This document shows positions 23,364-34,864 of a stretch of DNA of 64,000 nt, in pieces. Where the stretch lies: the NCBI GenBank assembly GCA_029982755.1, contig JARRBR010000002.1, positions 1 through 64,000 on the forward strand. The letters are read 5' to 3'. This stretch comes from Rhodocyclaceae bacterium. GTDB lineage: Bacteria > Pseudomonadota > Gammaproteobacteria > Burkholderiales > Rhodocyclaceae. The translations under genes and the position numbers were made by a program. Position 1 is the stretch's first letter. Each line of letters begins with the position of its first letter. The notes beneath the pieces are model-generated. The model worked only from the letters and a program-made list of their open reading frames with translations. It searched no databases and had not been told where the DNA came from.

Positions 23364-23381
23364 GTCGGGGTCTGTGGAAGG

Positions 23382-23642
23382 TCAGGGCTTCTGCTCGGGG
23401 AGCACGATATTGACTTCCAGCACGTCCATGTTGTCCTGCTTGTCGAGCTGGACCTTGATGTCGTCGGGATTGACCGCGACGTACTTGGAGATGACCTCGA
23501 TCAGCTCGCGCTGAAGTGCGGGGAGGAAGTCCGCGGTCGGGCTGCCGCCCGCGCGCTCGTGGGCGATCAGCAGCGACAGGCGGTTCTTGGCGATCTCCGC
23601 GGTCTTCTTCTTCTCGCCGAACAGCTTGGACAGGAAGGACAT
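23382..23642 (-). CDS. minE: Cell division topological specificity factor MinE
   Basis: The 86-aa product begins MSFLSKLFG with the amphipathic membrane-targeting helix and has the MinD-stimulating segment [15 protein letters not shown], then the dimerisation domain ending [11 protein letters not shown]. MinE stimulates MinD ATPase and drives pole-to-pole oscillation, confining the MinC inhibitor to the poles. Length is normal for the family. It starts 1 base after the minD stop. Confidence 0.98.
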   Translation of the reverse strand: MSFLSKLFGEKKKTAEIAKNRLSLLIAHERAGGSPTADFLPALQRELIEVISKYVAVNPDDIKVQLDKQDNMDVLEVNIVLPEQKP

Positions 23643-23643
23643 G

Positions 23644-24456
23644 TCACTTCCCTCCGAACAGGCGCTTGATCAGGCCGGGCTTCTCGTAACTGACGAAGCG
23701 CAGCGGGCGTTCTTCGCCGAGGAAGCGGCTGACCACGTCGGCGTAGGCCTCGGCGACGTCGGTGCCCTTGAGGTGGATGGCCGGCGTGCCCTGGTTGGAC
23801 GCATGCAGCACCGATTCGGACTCGGGGATCACGCCGATCAGCGGCACGCGCAGCAGCTCCTGGACGTCCTTGTACGACAGCATCTCGCCGTCATCGACGC
23901 GCTTGGGCGAGTAGCGGGTGAGCAGCAGGTGCTCCTTGACCGGTTCGCCGCCGTCGCGCGCGCGCTTGGACTTGCTCTGCAGGATGCCGAGGATGCGGTC
24001 GGAGTCGCGCACCGACGAAACCTCCGGGTTCGTGGTGACGATGGCCTCGTCGGCGAAGGTCAGCGCCATCACCGCGCCGCGCTCGATGCCCGCGGGCGAG
24101 TCGCACACCACGTACTCGAAGCCCATGTGCTCGAGCTCCTCCAGCACCTTCTCGACGCCTTCCTCGGTCAGGGCGTCCTTGTCGCGCGTCTGCGAGGCGG
24201 GGAGGACGAAGAGGTTCTCGCAGTGCCTGTCCTTGATCAGCGCCTGGTTCAGGCGCGCTTCGCCGTTGACGACGTTCACCAGGTCGTACACGACGCGGCG
24301 TTCGCAGCCCATGATCAGGTCGAGGTTTCGCAGGCCGACGTCGAAGTCGATGACCGCGGTCTTGAAGCCGCGCAGGGCGAGCCCGGAGGCGAAGGCCGCA
24401 CTGGTGGTGGTCTTGCCCACACCGCCCTTGCCGGAGGTTACGACGATGACTTTCAC
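23644..24456 (-). CDS. minD: Septum site-determining ATPase MinD
   Basis: The 270-aa product has the deviant Walker [10 protein letters not shown] near residues 10-18, [11 protein letters not shown] and the C-terminal amphipathic membrane helix LIKRLFGGK. MinD binds ATP, dimerises on the membrane, recruits MinC and is released by MinE. The start is GTG 24456 with AAGGGGAAA upstream. It is the middle gene of minC-minD-minE. Confidence 0.98.
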   Translation of the reverse strand: MKVIVVTSGKGGVGKTTTSAAFASGLALRGFKTAVIDFDVGLRNLDLIMGCERRVVYDLVNVVNGEARLNQALIKDRHCENLFVLPASQTRDKDALTEEGVEKVLEELEHMGFEYVVCDSPAGIERGAVMALTFADEAIVTTNPEVSSVRDSDRILGILQSKSKRARDGGEPVKEHLLLTRYSPKRVDDGEMLSYKDVQELLRVPLIGVIPESESVLHASNQGTPAIHLKGTDVAEAYADVVSRFLGEERPLRFVSYEKPGLIKRLFGGK

Positions 24457-24487
24457 GGTTTCCCCTTGTTGATGCTGTATGGCTGGC

Positions 24488-25276
24488 TCAGTCGAGTTGC
24501 AGCGCGTCGATGTTGAGAGTGTGGTCGGCGCCGCTCAGGCGCACCTGGGTCGGCTTGCCGGCGCAGCTTTCCGGGATGCCGCGCTCGAAGGTGCGATACA
24601 CCCCGGCGATGGAAACGAGTTCGGGGCCGAAGTTGCTGGCCAGGATGCGCGCGCCATGGTCGCCCTGGGCGCCGGCGATCGCGCGGCCGCGCAGCGGGCC
24701 GTAGCAGTGGATGCTGCCGTCGGCGATGACCTCCGCGCCGGGACTCACGCCAGCCATCAGCACCAGGTCGGCGCCGCGCGCATAGACCTGCTGGCCCGAG
24801 CGCAGCGGGCGGTCGACGAACATCGTCGGCGTTGCCGTTGCGGGGGAGGGCGCAGGCGCGGGTGCCGGTGCCTGCTGCGGCGCGGCGGGCACCGGAGCCG
24901 GCGCGGCGGCAGCGGCGGGTCGGCGGGTTTCGGCCGGCGGCTGGGCGGCGAGCTGTGCCGGATCGATCAGCGCGAGGCCGGCACGACGGGCGGATTCGTG
25001 ATGCGCTTCGGGCAGGCGGATGACGCCGATCGGCTGCAGTCGATAGCGCCGCAGCAGCGACTGCAGTCCGGGCCAGTCGAGGCGCTCGGGCATGCTGGCG
25101 ACGCCGCCGAAATCGAGGATCACCGTCTCGCCGTTGAAGAAGTCCGGCATGCCGCCGAGCATCTTGTGCATCGCATCGGCCAGCGTCGTGGGTTCGGCGG
25201 CCTGCATCACGGCGAGGGTTGCGCCAAGCGTCGTGTTGCGGAACTCGATCGGGCGTGCGGACGCGTTGGCGGACAT
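24488..25276 (-). CDS. minC: Septum site-determining protein MinC
   Basis: The 262-aa product has an N-terminal FtsZ-antagonist domain (IEFRNTTLGATLAVM) and a C-terminal beta-helix domain with ADLVLMAGVSPGAEVIADGS and IHCYGPLRGRAIAGAQGD, the part that binds MinD. The two are joined by an unusually long Ala/Pro linker at about 120-155. MinC blocks FtsZ assembly away from mid-cell. It is first of the operon, 31 bases from minD. Confidence 0.97.
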   Translation of the reverse strand: MSANASARPIEFRNTTLGATLAVMQAAEPTTLADAMHKMLGGMPDFFNGETVILDFGGVASMPERLDWPGLQSLLRRYRLQPIGVIRLPEAHHESARRAGLALIDPAQLAAQPPAETRRPAAAAAPAPVPAAPQQAPAPAPAPSPATATPTMFVDRPLRSGQQVYARGADLVLMAGVSPGAEVIADGSIHCYGPLRGRAIAGAQGDHGARILASNFGPELVSIAGVYRTFERGIPESCAGKPTQVRLSGADHTLNIDALQLD

Positions 25277-25383
25277 GGGCGGAAGGGTCTTCAAAATCAA
25301 AGAAGTGTACTGATCGACGGGCGATCGGGCAAGGGCGGCAACGGTCACGCGAGGCGCATGGACAGGGCCGTCCGCGCAGGCGG

Positions 25384-26247
25384 TCAATGCAGCGTCGGCG
25401 GGCGGAACAGCGCGTCCACGTCGACCGCGTCGAAGTGGTAGCTGTGGTTGGAGAGGTCGTCGTGGACCACGATCTCGCCGTGCTCGGCCAGTATCGCGCG
25501 CACCTCGTCCTCGCCAAGCGCGCGCAGCATGCTCGCGACCTTCTCCGGATCGGCCGGCCAGTCGTGGGTGACCGCCCGGGCGTCGAACAGGCGCACGTTC
25601 TCTTCGGCGAACAGGCGGCGCAGGATCTCGGGGGCGTCCAGGCCGAGCAACTCGTCGTCGCGCACCGTGTGGGCGAGCTGCTGCACGCGCGACCAGCCGT
25701 CGAGGTCCTTGAGGTCGGCGCCGGGCAGCTTCTGCACGAAGAGCGCGACCGCAGCCTCCGGGCTGCAGGCCAGCCACAGGCCGGCGGGCTGCTGTTCGGA
25801 CTGCGCGAGGTAGTGCTCGAAGACCTCGCCGATGCTGTCGCCCTCGAGCGGTACCAGGCTCTGGTAGGGCTGGTCCAGGCCCTCGATGTCGAGCGAGAGC
25901 TGCAGGCGGCCGTCGCCGACGAGTTCGGCCAGGGTGCCGCCGGTCGGCACGGCGTCGGCCTTGGCGTAGCCGCGCAGGTTCAGCGTCTCGGCGCAGTCGA
26001 CGACCAGCAGGCTCACCGGACCGTGACCGGTGATCTGGAAGGTCAGGCGACCGGGCTGCTTCAGGTTGCCGGCGATCACCGCCGACACCGCGCCCATCTC
26101 GCCGAGCAGGCGCGCCACCACCTGGGGGTAGTCGCGCCCGGACTGCATGGCCTGCCAGACGTCGGTCAGGCGCACCACGGCGCCGCGGATGTCGAGGTCT
26201 TCCAGCAGGAAGCGCTGGACGTAGCTGGTGGGGAGGGTGTCGCTCAT
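25384..26247 (-). CDS. hslO: Hsp33-family chaperone lacking the zinc/redox cysteines
   Basis: The 287-aa product matches Hsp33 along its length: [15 protein letters not shown] at the N terminus, [21 protein letters not shown], and the C-terminal [11 protein letters not shown] and [10 protein letters not shown]. Normal Hsp33 has a CxC and a CxxC pair that hold zinc and act as the oxidative switch. Here the first region reads [12 protein letters not shown] and the second [12 protein letters not shown], so all four cysteines are replaced. Only two unrelated cysteines remain. It may be a constitutive or differently controlled holdase. It lies upstream of minC, 107 bases away. Confidence 0.85.
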   Translation of the reverse strand: MSDTLPTSYVQRFLLEDLDIRGAVVRLTDVWQAMQSGRDYPQVVARLLGEMGAVSAVIAGNLKQPGRLTFQITGHGPVSLLVVDCAETLNLRGYAKADAVPTGGTLAELVGDGRLQLSLDIEGLDQPYQSLVPLEGDSIGEVFEHYLAQSEQQPAGLWLACSPEAAVALFVQKLPGADLKDLDGWSRVQQLAHTVRDDELLGLDAPEILRRLFAEENVRLFDARAVTHDWPADPEKVASMLRALGEDEVRAILAEHGEIVVHDDLSNHSYHFDAVDVDALFRPPTLH

Positions 26248-26275
26248 TCGATTTCGCTCCAAGGGGGCGGTGGCG

Positions 26276-26626
26276 CTATGCAGTTCGGGCGGCGAAGGCA
26301 TCGGGGTCGAAGCCGACGACGAGTCCGCCCTCGCCGAAGTCGATCACCGGGCGGCGGATCAGGCTGGGCTGGGCCTGCATCAGCGCGATCGCCGCTTTGC
26401 CGTCGGCGATGGCCTGCTGCTCGGGCGTGAGCTTGCGCCAGGTGGTGCCGCGCTTGTTGACCAGCGCCTCCCAGCCGAGCGCTTCGCACCAGCGTGCGAG
26501 CGTGGCCGCATCGATGCCGGATTTCTTGTAGTCGTGGAAGCCGTAAGCGACACCGGCGCCTTCGAACCAGGCGAAGGTCTTCTTCATGGTGTCGCAGCTC
26601 TTGATGCCGTAGATCGTGGGGGACAT
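26276..26626 (-). CDS. ArsC/Spx-fold protein, YffB type
   Basis: The 116-aa product has [12 protein letters not shown] with a single cysteine at about residue 11, [14 protein letters not shown], and the RRPVIDFG segment of the Spx/ArsC/YffB thioredoxin-fold family. YffB-like proteins are thought to be glutathione-dependent thiol reductases, but their substrates are not established. It lies between tex and the Hsp33 homologue on the same strand, 2 bases after tex-end orientation upstream; the three could be one transcription unit. Confidence 0.85.
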   Translation of the reverse strand: MSPTIYGIKSCDTMKKTFAWFEGAGVAYGFHDYKKSGIDAATLARWCEALGWEALVNKRGTTWRKLTPEQQAIADGKAAIALMQAQPSLIRRPVIDFGEGGLVVGFDPDAFAARTA

Positions 26627-26628
26627 GG

Positions 26629-28983
<2,355 letters not shown>

Positions 28984-29208
28984 GAGGATGAGGCGGTGTT
29001 GCGAAAGGGAAGGGCCGGATAGTGCAGCAAGCCGCGTGGCGAGATCAACCCGCGACGCAAGGCGGGCAGCGCGTGCCGATCGCAATCGCGGCTGCCGCCG
29101 CCTGCGCCTCGCATGCTGCCTTGCCGGGGGCGGAGAACCCGTGATCCGGGGAAGGAAAGGACGTTGCCGGTGGCGCGCGGCGGGTGCCGCACCCGCGCCG
29201 TGCCCGGG

Positions 29209-30057
29209 TCAGAGCGCCACCAGGGTCTGGCGTCCCCACCAGCTTTCGCCGGCCGACAGGCGCACCGGCGCGCGCGCGGCGGCGGCTTCCACGCACAGCA
29301 TGCGACGGAAGGCATCGTCGGGGAGATCGGCGATCGCGGCGCTGCGTTCGACCCAGGGGTTCCACACCACAACGTCCGGGAAACCGTCGGCGTTGATCCC
29401 CAGGCTGCGGTCGTATTCGCGCAGCAGCAGGGGGCGCTTGACGTCGTGATAGACGCGGTCGGTCTCGGCCTCGATCAGCAGCACGTCGCCGCTGTCGCGC
29501 TTGATGCGGTTGGCGTCGGCCTTGTCGCGGTACTCGAAGCCGTGCAGGCCTTCGAGGCGGGACTCCTCGACCTCGCGCACCGCGAGATAGGTGTGCAGCG
29601 CGGCGGTGAACGCCAGCGCCTGATCGCCGGTGTTCTCGATCTCCAGCTCCAGATCGAGGCGGCTGTCCTCGATCAGGATGCCGAGCTCGGCACGGAAGGG
29701 ATGCGGCCAGGCCGCGCGCCGCGCCTCGTCGTCGGTGAGCGCCAGCGTCAGCAATGCGAAATCGGCCCCGGTGCGCTCGGTGACCACCGACCAGGTGGCG
29801 GTGCGCGTGAAGCCGTGCGCCGGCAGCGCACCGAGGTCGGCGAACTGCGGGAAGCACACCGGAATGCCGCCGCGGATCGGCGTCCTGCCGTCGAAGACGG
29901 CCTGCGGACTCAGGTACAGCCGCTCGCCGCCGCCGGGTGGCGACCACGACAGCACCTGCGCACCGTACAGGCCGACCACGGCCGCGGCCCCGCCTGCGGT
30001 GCGCAGGCGCATGGCGGGCAGGCCGTGGAAGTCGATGTGTTCGATCGTCGCCGGCAT
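29209..30057 (-). CDS. D-hexose-6-phosphate mutarotase (YeaD type)
   Basis: The 282-aa product has the galactose mutarotase-like beta-sandwich: YGAQVLSWSP, GGIPVCFPQFAD, LPAHGFTRTATW with the catalytic-region histidine, and a late VVWNPWVERSAAIADLP with MLCVEAAA containing the catalytic glutamate. The enzyme interconverts alpha and beta anomers of hexose 6-phosphates. It starts 3 bases after the Pat-like gene stop and is likely cotranscribed. The 225 bases between it and tex hold no gene that I can support. Confidence 0.88.
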   Translation of the reverse strand: MPATIEHIDFHGLPAMRLRTAGGAAAVVGLYGAQVLSWSPPGGGERLYLSPQAVFDGRTPIRGGIPVCFPQFADLGALPAHGFTRTATWSVVTERTGADFALLTLALTDDEARRAAWPHPFRAELGILIEDSRLDLELEIENTGDQALAFTAALHTYLAVREVEESRLEGLHGFEYRDKADANRIKRDSGDVLLIEAETDRVYHDVKRPLLLREYDRSLGINADGFPDVVVWNPWVERSAAIADLPDDAFRRMLCVEAAAARAPVRLSAGESWWGRQTLVAL

Positions 30058-30060
30058 CGT

Positions 30061-32748
30061 TCAGTCCTGCAGTGCGAGCACGCCCAGCTTGACCGAGCTG
30101 TCCTCGGGGTCGTTGCTGAGCACGAAGCCGAGCTTCTGCACGAACTTGAGCATGCGCTCGTTGTTGGCGAGGAACACGCCGGTCATGTACTGGATCCCGC
30201 GGCTGCGCGCGGTCTCGATCAGCACGCCCATCAGCTTGCGGGCGAGGCCGCGGTGCTGCCAGTCGTCGGCCACGACGACCGCGAACTCGCAGGACTCGCC
30301 GTCCGGGTTCACCGCGTAGCGGCAGACGCCGATCTCCTGATCAACGCCGTCGACGTCGAGGGTCGCGACGAAGGCCATCTCGCGGTCGTAGTCGATCTGG
30401 GTCAGGCGCGCCACCATCGCCGGCGGCAGCTCGCGCATGGTGTTCATGAAGCGGTAGTACTTGGTCTCGGCCGAAAGCCTGCGCACGAAGTCGACCTCGA
30501 GCTCGGCGTCCTCGGGCTTGATCGGACGGATCGTCACCGTGGTGCCGTCGGGCACCGTCCACGTGCTGATCAGATGCGACGGATACGGGTGGATCGCCAT
30601 GTGGTCGTAGCGGTCCGCGGTCGGCGACACGTTGTCCACGGTGATGCTGGCATCCACCGCGACCACGCCGTTCTCGTCGACGATCAGCGGGTTGATCTCC
30701 ATCTCGGTGATCCACGGCAGCTCGCACACCATCTCGGAGATGCGCAGCAGCACCAGCTCGAGCGCGTTCATGTCCACCGCGGGCATGTTGCGGAACTCGC
30801 CGAGGCGGGTGGCGATGTGCGTGGAGCGGATCATGTCCGCGACCAGGAAGCTGTTGAGGGGCGGCAGCGCCACCGCGATGTCGCGGTTGGCTTCGACCTC
30901 GTTGCCGCCCTCGCCGAAGGTGATCGCGGGGCCGAACACCGGGTCGCGCTTGACCGCGACCACGAGCTCGCGGCCGTTGCGCTTCTGGATCATCGGCTCG
31001 ATCGCGATGCCGTTGATGATCGCGTCGGGCTGCACCCGCTTCACCTCGTCCAGGATTTCCTGGTAGGTCGAGCGCACGGCGGCCAGGCTGCGGATGTTCA
31101 GGCGCACGCCACCGACGTCCGACTTGTGCACGATGCTCGGCGAGTCGATCTTCATCACCACCGGCAGGCCGATCTCGGCCGACAGCACCATGGCCTCGGC
31201 GGCGGAGCGCGCGACCACGGTCTGTGCGATCGGGATGCGGAAGGCGGCCAGCAGCGCCTTCGACTCCATCTCGTTGAGCTTCTTGCGGCGCTCGGACAGG
31301 GCCATCTCGATCACCAGGCGCGCGCTCTCGATCGAGGGCGGCGGCAGGTGCGACAGCGAGGCCGGCGTCTGCATCAGCAGCTTCTGGTTCTGGTAGTAGG
31401 CCGAGATGTGGCTGAACAGCTCGACCGCCGGCTCGGGCGTGCGGAAGTTGGGGATGCCGGCGAGGTTGAACTTCTGCCGCGCCTCGCTGACCAGTTCCTC
31501 GCCCATCCAGCAGGTGACGACCGGCTTGTCGGCGGTTTTCTCGAGCTCGATCACTGCCTCGGCCACCCCGGTCGGGTTGCTCATCGCCTGCGGCGTCAGC
31601 ATGACCATGACGCCATCGACGTTGGGGCCCTCGAGCACCGCGCGCAGCGCCTTCTGGTAGCGCTCGGGGTCGGCGTCGCCGAGGATGTCGATCGGGTTGC
31701 CGTGCGACCAGCCTGCGGGCAGCACTGCGTTGAGCTTCTCGATCGTGCCTTCCGAGAGCTCGGCGAGCGGGATGCCGATGTCGGAGGCGCGGTCGGCGGC
31801 CATGACGCCCGGTCCGCCGCCATTGGTGATGATGGCCAGGCGATTGCCGCGCGGACGGAAGTGCGAGAACAGCGCGTTGGCGGCGGCGAACAGCTGGCCC
31901 ATGTTGTACAGGCGGATCACGCCGGACCGACGCAGCGCGGCGTCGAACACCGCGTCGTCACCGAGGGGCGCGCCGCTGTGCGACAGGATCGCGCGCGAGG
32001 CGTTGGGGTGGCGGCCGGCCTTGATCAGCAGCACCGGCTTGACGCGCGCGGCGCCGCGCAGCGCGCTCATGAAGCGGCGCGCGTCGCGGATGCCTTCGAC
32101 GTAGAGGAAGATGCTCTCGGTGCGCGGGTCCGAGATCATGTATTCGAGCACCTCGCCGAAGTCGATGTCGGACGAGGAGCCCAGCGACACCACCGCCGAG
32201 AAGCCGACGTTGTTGGGCTTGGCCCAGTCGAGGATGGCCGCGCACAGCGCGCCCGACTGCGAGATCAGGCCGATGCTGCCCTTGAGCGCGCTGGCGTGGG
32301 CGAAGGTGGCATTGACGCCGAGCTGCGGGCGCATGATGCCCAGGCAGTTGGGGCCGAGCAGGCGGATGCGGTGGCGATGGGCGGCCTCGATGACCTGGCG
32401 CTCGAGCAGCGCGCCGCGCGGACCGGCTTCCGAGAAGCCCGAGGACAGCAGGATCGCGGCCTTGACGCCGGCGCGACCGCAGGCATCGACGATGGCGGGG
32501 GCCTTCTCGGCGCGCACCGCGATCACCACGAGGTCGAGACGCTGCGGCACGTCCTCGACCGACTTGTAGCAGGTCACCCCATGCACCTTGTCGTGCTTGG
32601 GGTTGATCGCGAACAGCTTGCCCTTGTAGCCGGCGCTGAGCATGTTCCGCATCAGCACGTCGCCGAGCGAGGCCTCGCGTTCGCTGGCGCCGATGATCCC
32701 GACGGAGCGCGGTTCCAGCAGCGGAGTGAGGTAGTGCTTGTCTTTCAT
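30061..32748 (-). CDS. NDP-forming acyl-CoA synthetase with GNAT domain, Pat-like protein lysine acetyltransferase
   Basis: The 895-aa product combines a CoA-binding Rossmann domain at the start (SVGIIGASEREASLGD), succinyl-CoA-ligase-like domains, an ATP-grasp domain in the second third, and a C-terminal GNAT domain (RGLARKLMGVLIETARSRG). This is the layout of Pat/YfiQ, which acetylates lysines, for example of acetyl-CoA synthetase. The SHSGAPLGDDAVFDA segment holds the region where active synthetases have the phospho-histidine; whether synthesis activity remains is unclear. A TATAAT on the minus strand near 32830-32835 may be its -10. Confidence 0.88.
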   Translation of the reverse strand: MKDKHYLTPLLEPRSVGIIGASEREASLGDVLMRNMLSAGYKGKLFAINPKHDKVHGVTCYKSVEDVPQRLDLVVIAVRAEKAPAIVDACGRAGVKAAILLSSGFSEAGPRGALLERQVIEAAHRHRIRLLGPNCLGIMRPQLGVNATFAHASALKGSIGLISQSGALCAAILDWAKPNNVGFSAVVSLGSSSDIDFGEVLEYMISDPRTESIFLYVEGIRDARRFMSALRGAARVKPVLLIKAGRHPNASRAILSHSGAPLGDDAVFDAALRRSGVIRLYNMGQLFAAANALFSHFRPRGNRLAIITNGGGPGVMAADRASDIGIPLAELSEGTIEKLNAVLPAGWSHGNPIDILGDADPERYQKALRAVLEGPNVDGVMVMLTPQAMSNPTGVAEAVIELEKTADKPVVTCWMGEELVSEARQKFNLAGIPNFRTPEPAVELFSHISAYYQNQKLLMQTPASLSHLPPPSIESARLVIEMALSERRKKLNEMESKALLAAFRIPIAQTVVARSAAEAMVLSAEIGLPVVMKIDSPSIVHKSDVGGVRLNIRSLAAVRSTYQEILDEVKRVQPDAIINGIAIEPMIQKRNGRELVVAVKRDPVFGPAITFGEGGNEVEANRDIAVALPPLNSFLVADMIRSTHIATRLGEFRNMPAVDMNALELVLLRISEMVCELPWITEMEINPLIVDENGVVAVDASITVDNVSPTADRYDHMAIHPYPSHLISTWTVPDGTTVTIRPIKPEDAELEVDFVRRLSAETKYYRFMNTMRELPPAMVARLTQIDYDREMAFVATLDVDGVDQEIGVCRYAVNPDGESCEFAVVVADDWQHRGLARKLMGVLIETARSRGIQYMTGVFLANNERMLKFVQKLGFVLSNDPEDSSVKLGVLALQD

Positions 32749-33099
32749 GATTGGAACCCGACTGGCTAGGTGAATTCGGTAGGGCCAGCGGAGCGCGACG
32801 AGGCGCGTCAGTCCACTGGATCAAGTCAAAATTATACTGCGGTGCACAATCCGCCCGCCTGCTATTTGTAGCATTTCCGACAATTTCTCACGACTGGCCA
32901 CACGGCGCCGGCCGACGCCGCCGCGCGATGCCGTCATTCTAGGCCAGTGGTCGACGGGAAAGGGCAAGCGTACGCCCATGGCGGGGTTGCCGCGCATAAA
33001 ATGCGGGCCAGCGCCGGGCCGGGGGGCGTACCCCGATTCGAACGCTTGCCGGCAAGGCGCTCCGCCCGCCTCCGAAATCCCTTCCATCAGGTCACAACC
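32749..33099. promoter_or_regulatory. Divergent intergenic region, pat-like gene and methyltransferase
   Basis: The 351 bases contain an AT-rich patch at 32825-32895. On the minus strand TATAAT (near 32830) points to the Pat-like gene. Next to it tgctatttgtagca (about 32862-32875) forms a 5-bp stem with a 4-base loop and could be an operator. No -35 of good quality is seen. The right part is GC-rich with no gene. Confidence 0.45.
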
Positions 33100-33693
33100 A
33101 TGCCCGCCACGCCCTCCGTTCCGCCCCTGTCCGCGCTGAGCGCGCTCGACGCCGCCCAACCGGCGCTGCCCGCGCCGTCGGCGTGGGTCGTGCGCTTCGC
33201 GTCGCTGCTCGCGCCGGGGGCGCGGGTGCTCGATTACGCCTGCGGCAGCGGCCGCCACGCCCGCTGGCTGGCCGGGCAGGGCATGGAGGTCGATGCGGTC
33301 GATCGCGACCCGGCGGCGCTTGCCGCGCTGCGGGGCGTGGACGGCGTCCGGGCGCGCCAACTGGATCTGGAGGGGGAGAACTGGCCGCTCGCCGGCGAGC
33401 GCTACGACGCGGTGGTGGTCACCAACTACCTGCATCGGCCGCGCTTCGATGCGCTGCTGGCCTTGCTCGCGCCCGGCGGGGTGCTGATCTACGAGACCTT
33501 CATGGCCGGCAACGAGCGCTTCGGCAAGCCCTCGAGCCCGGCCTTCCTGCTCCAGCCCGGCGAGTTGATCGCGCGCCTGCTCGCGGGCTGGATGCCGGTC
33601 GCCTTCGAGCAGGGCGAGATTGCCGTCCCCCGCCCGGCGGTGGTGCAGCGCCTGTGCGCGGTGAAGGGCGGGGCGGTGGTGCGGCTGCCCTGA
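33100..33693 (+). CDS. Class I SAM-dependent methyltransferase
   Basis: The 197-aa product has the SAM-binding motif VLDYACGSGRHARWLA near residues 44-59, an acidic residue ending the second strand (VDAVDRDP), and motif IV-like YDAVVVTNYLHRP. Such small methyltransferases resemble TehB or UbiE-like proteins; substrate is unknown. A longer frame starts at 32947, but the sequence before ATG 33100 does not look protein-like. It converges with selU, 33 bases away. Confidence 0.8.
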   Translation: MPATPSVPPLSALSALDAAQPALPAPSAWVVRFASLLAPGARVLDYACGSGRHARWLAGQGMEVDAVDRDPAALAALRGVDGVRARQLDLEGENWPLAGERYDAVVVTNYLHRPRFDALLALLAPGGVLIYETFMAGNERFGKPSSPAFLLQPGELIARLLAGWMPVAFEQGEIAVPRPAVVQRLCAVKGGAVVRLP

Positions 33694-33726
33694 ACGGAGG
33701 CACCGCCGGCGCGTTCCGGCGCGCGT

Positions 33727-34806
33727 TCAGCCCGTCGCTTCGGGCGTGCCGGCGCGGGCCGCGCCCAACGCCAGAATGTCGGCGGCCAGGCGCCGGATGC
33801 CCGACTCGCTGAGGTCGTCGGTGGCGACCCGCGGCGCGTCGGCGTAGGCGGCGTAGTTGCCGTTCTGCGAGCGGCGATACAAGGGGTCGTAGTGCAGGTC
33901 GATGAGTTCGCCGAACAGTTCCGGCAGCGCATGCCCTGCGGCGAGCGTCTTCCAGCGCGCGAGCGTCTCGTGGCTCTGGTGCTCGCGCAGGCGGTGGAGC
34001 TTGTCCTGCAGCGCGGCCACGTCGTCGCCGAGGTAGGCGTAGTCGCGCACCAGGAACGCCAGGCGCGCGTCGCGGCTGGCGTCGATCATGATGCAGGGCG
34101 AGCGCCGCATCGCCATGATCAGCGGTTCGGGCACGAAGACGAGGCCGATCTTGCGGCTTTCGGCCTCGACATATACCGGGCGCGCGGGATCCAGCAGGCG
34201 CAAGCGTGCCCACAGCTGGGTCTCGAAGTGCTTCTGCGCCGGCTGCGGACGGTCGGGCAGGGCGCCCAGCACCGAACCCTTGTGCGCCGCGAGATCCTCC
34301 AGGTCCAGCACCTGCGCGCCCTGCGCGGCGAGCGCCTCGAGCACCCGCGTCTTGGCGCTGCCGGTGGGGCCGGAGACGATGCGCAGGTCGAGCGTGGGCA
34401 CGATGCGCTCGATCTCCGCGATGACCAGGTGGCGGAAGGCCTTGTAGCCGCCCTCGAGCTGGCAGGCGTCCCAGCCCACCATGCGCAGCCAGGTGGTGAA
34501 CGAGCCGCTGCGCTGGCCGCCGCGCCAGCAGTAGATCAGCGGGCGCCAGTTCTTCGGCCTGTCCTTCAGCACCTCGAGCATGTACCGCGAGATGTTGGCC
34601 GCCACCAGCGCCCCACCGAGGCGGCGGGCGTCGAAGGCGGACTGCTGCTTGTACATGGTGCCGACGACGACGCGCTGCTCGTTGTCGAGCACCGGCAGGT
34701 TGATCGCGCCCGGGATGTGGTCCTCGGCGAACTCGGCGGGCGTGCGCGCGTCGATGATCTCGTCAAAGCCGGACAGCTGTGCTACGGTCGCGACGCCTTT
34801 TTGCAT
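33727..34806 (-). CDS. selU: tRNA 2-selenouridine synthase
   Basis: The 359-aa product has an N-terminal rhodanese domain with active-site C93 in YCWRGGQRSG and a C-terminal P-loop domain with SGPTGSAKTRVLEAL. The enzyme (MnmH/YbbB) replaces sulfur of 2-thiouridine at the wobble position of tRNAs for Lys, Glu and Gln with selenium, through a geranylated intermediate, using selenophosphate. selD, the donor gene, is divergent with a gap of 58 bases, so they share a control region. Confidence 0.93.
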   Translation of the reverse strand: MQKGVATVAQLSGFDEIIDARTPAEFAEDHIPGAINLPVLDNEQRVVVGTMYKQQSAFDARRLGGALVAANISRYMLEVLKDRPKNWRPLIYCWRGGQRSGSFTTWLRMVGWDACQLEGGYKAFRHLVIAEIERIVPTLDLRIVSGPTGSAKTRVLEALAAQGAQVLDLEDLAAHKGSVLGALPDRPQPAQKHFETQLWARLRLLDPARPVYVEAESRKIGLVFVPEPLIMAMRRSPCIMIDASRDARLAFLVRDYAYLGDDVAALQDKLHRLREHQSHETLARWKTLAAGHALPELFGELIDLHYDPLYRRSQNGNYAAYADAPRVATDDLSESGIRRLAADILALGAARAGTPEATG

Positions 34807-34864
34807 GATGTTGACACGACGCGCGGTGCTCCTTGCGCCGCGCGTCGCTTTCTCCTTCGGAAAC

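Noticed and set aside
29113-32769. Very long plus-strand frame (over 1200 codons)
   Set aside because: It is the mirror of the mutarotase and Pat-like genes, caused by high GC; the sequence is His/Arg/Gly-rich and not protein-like.
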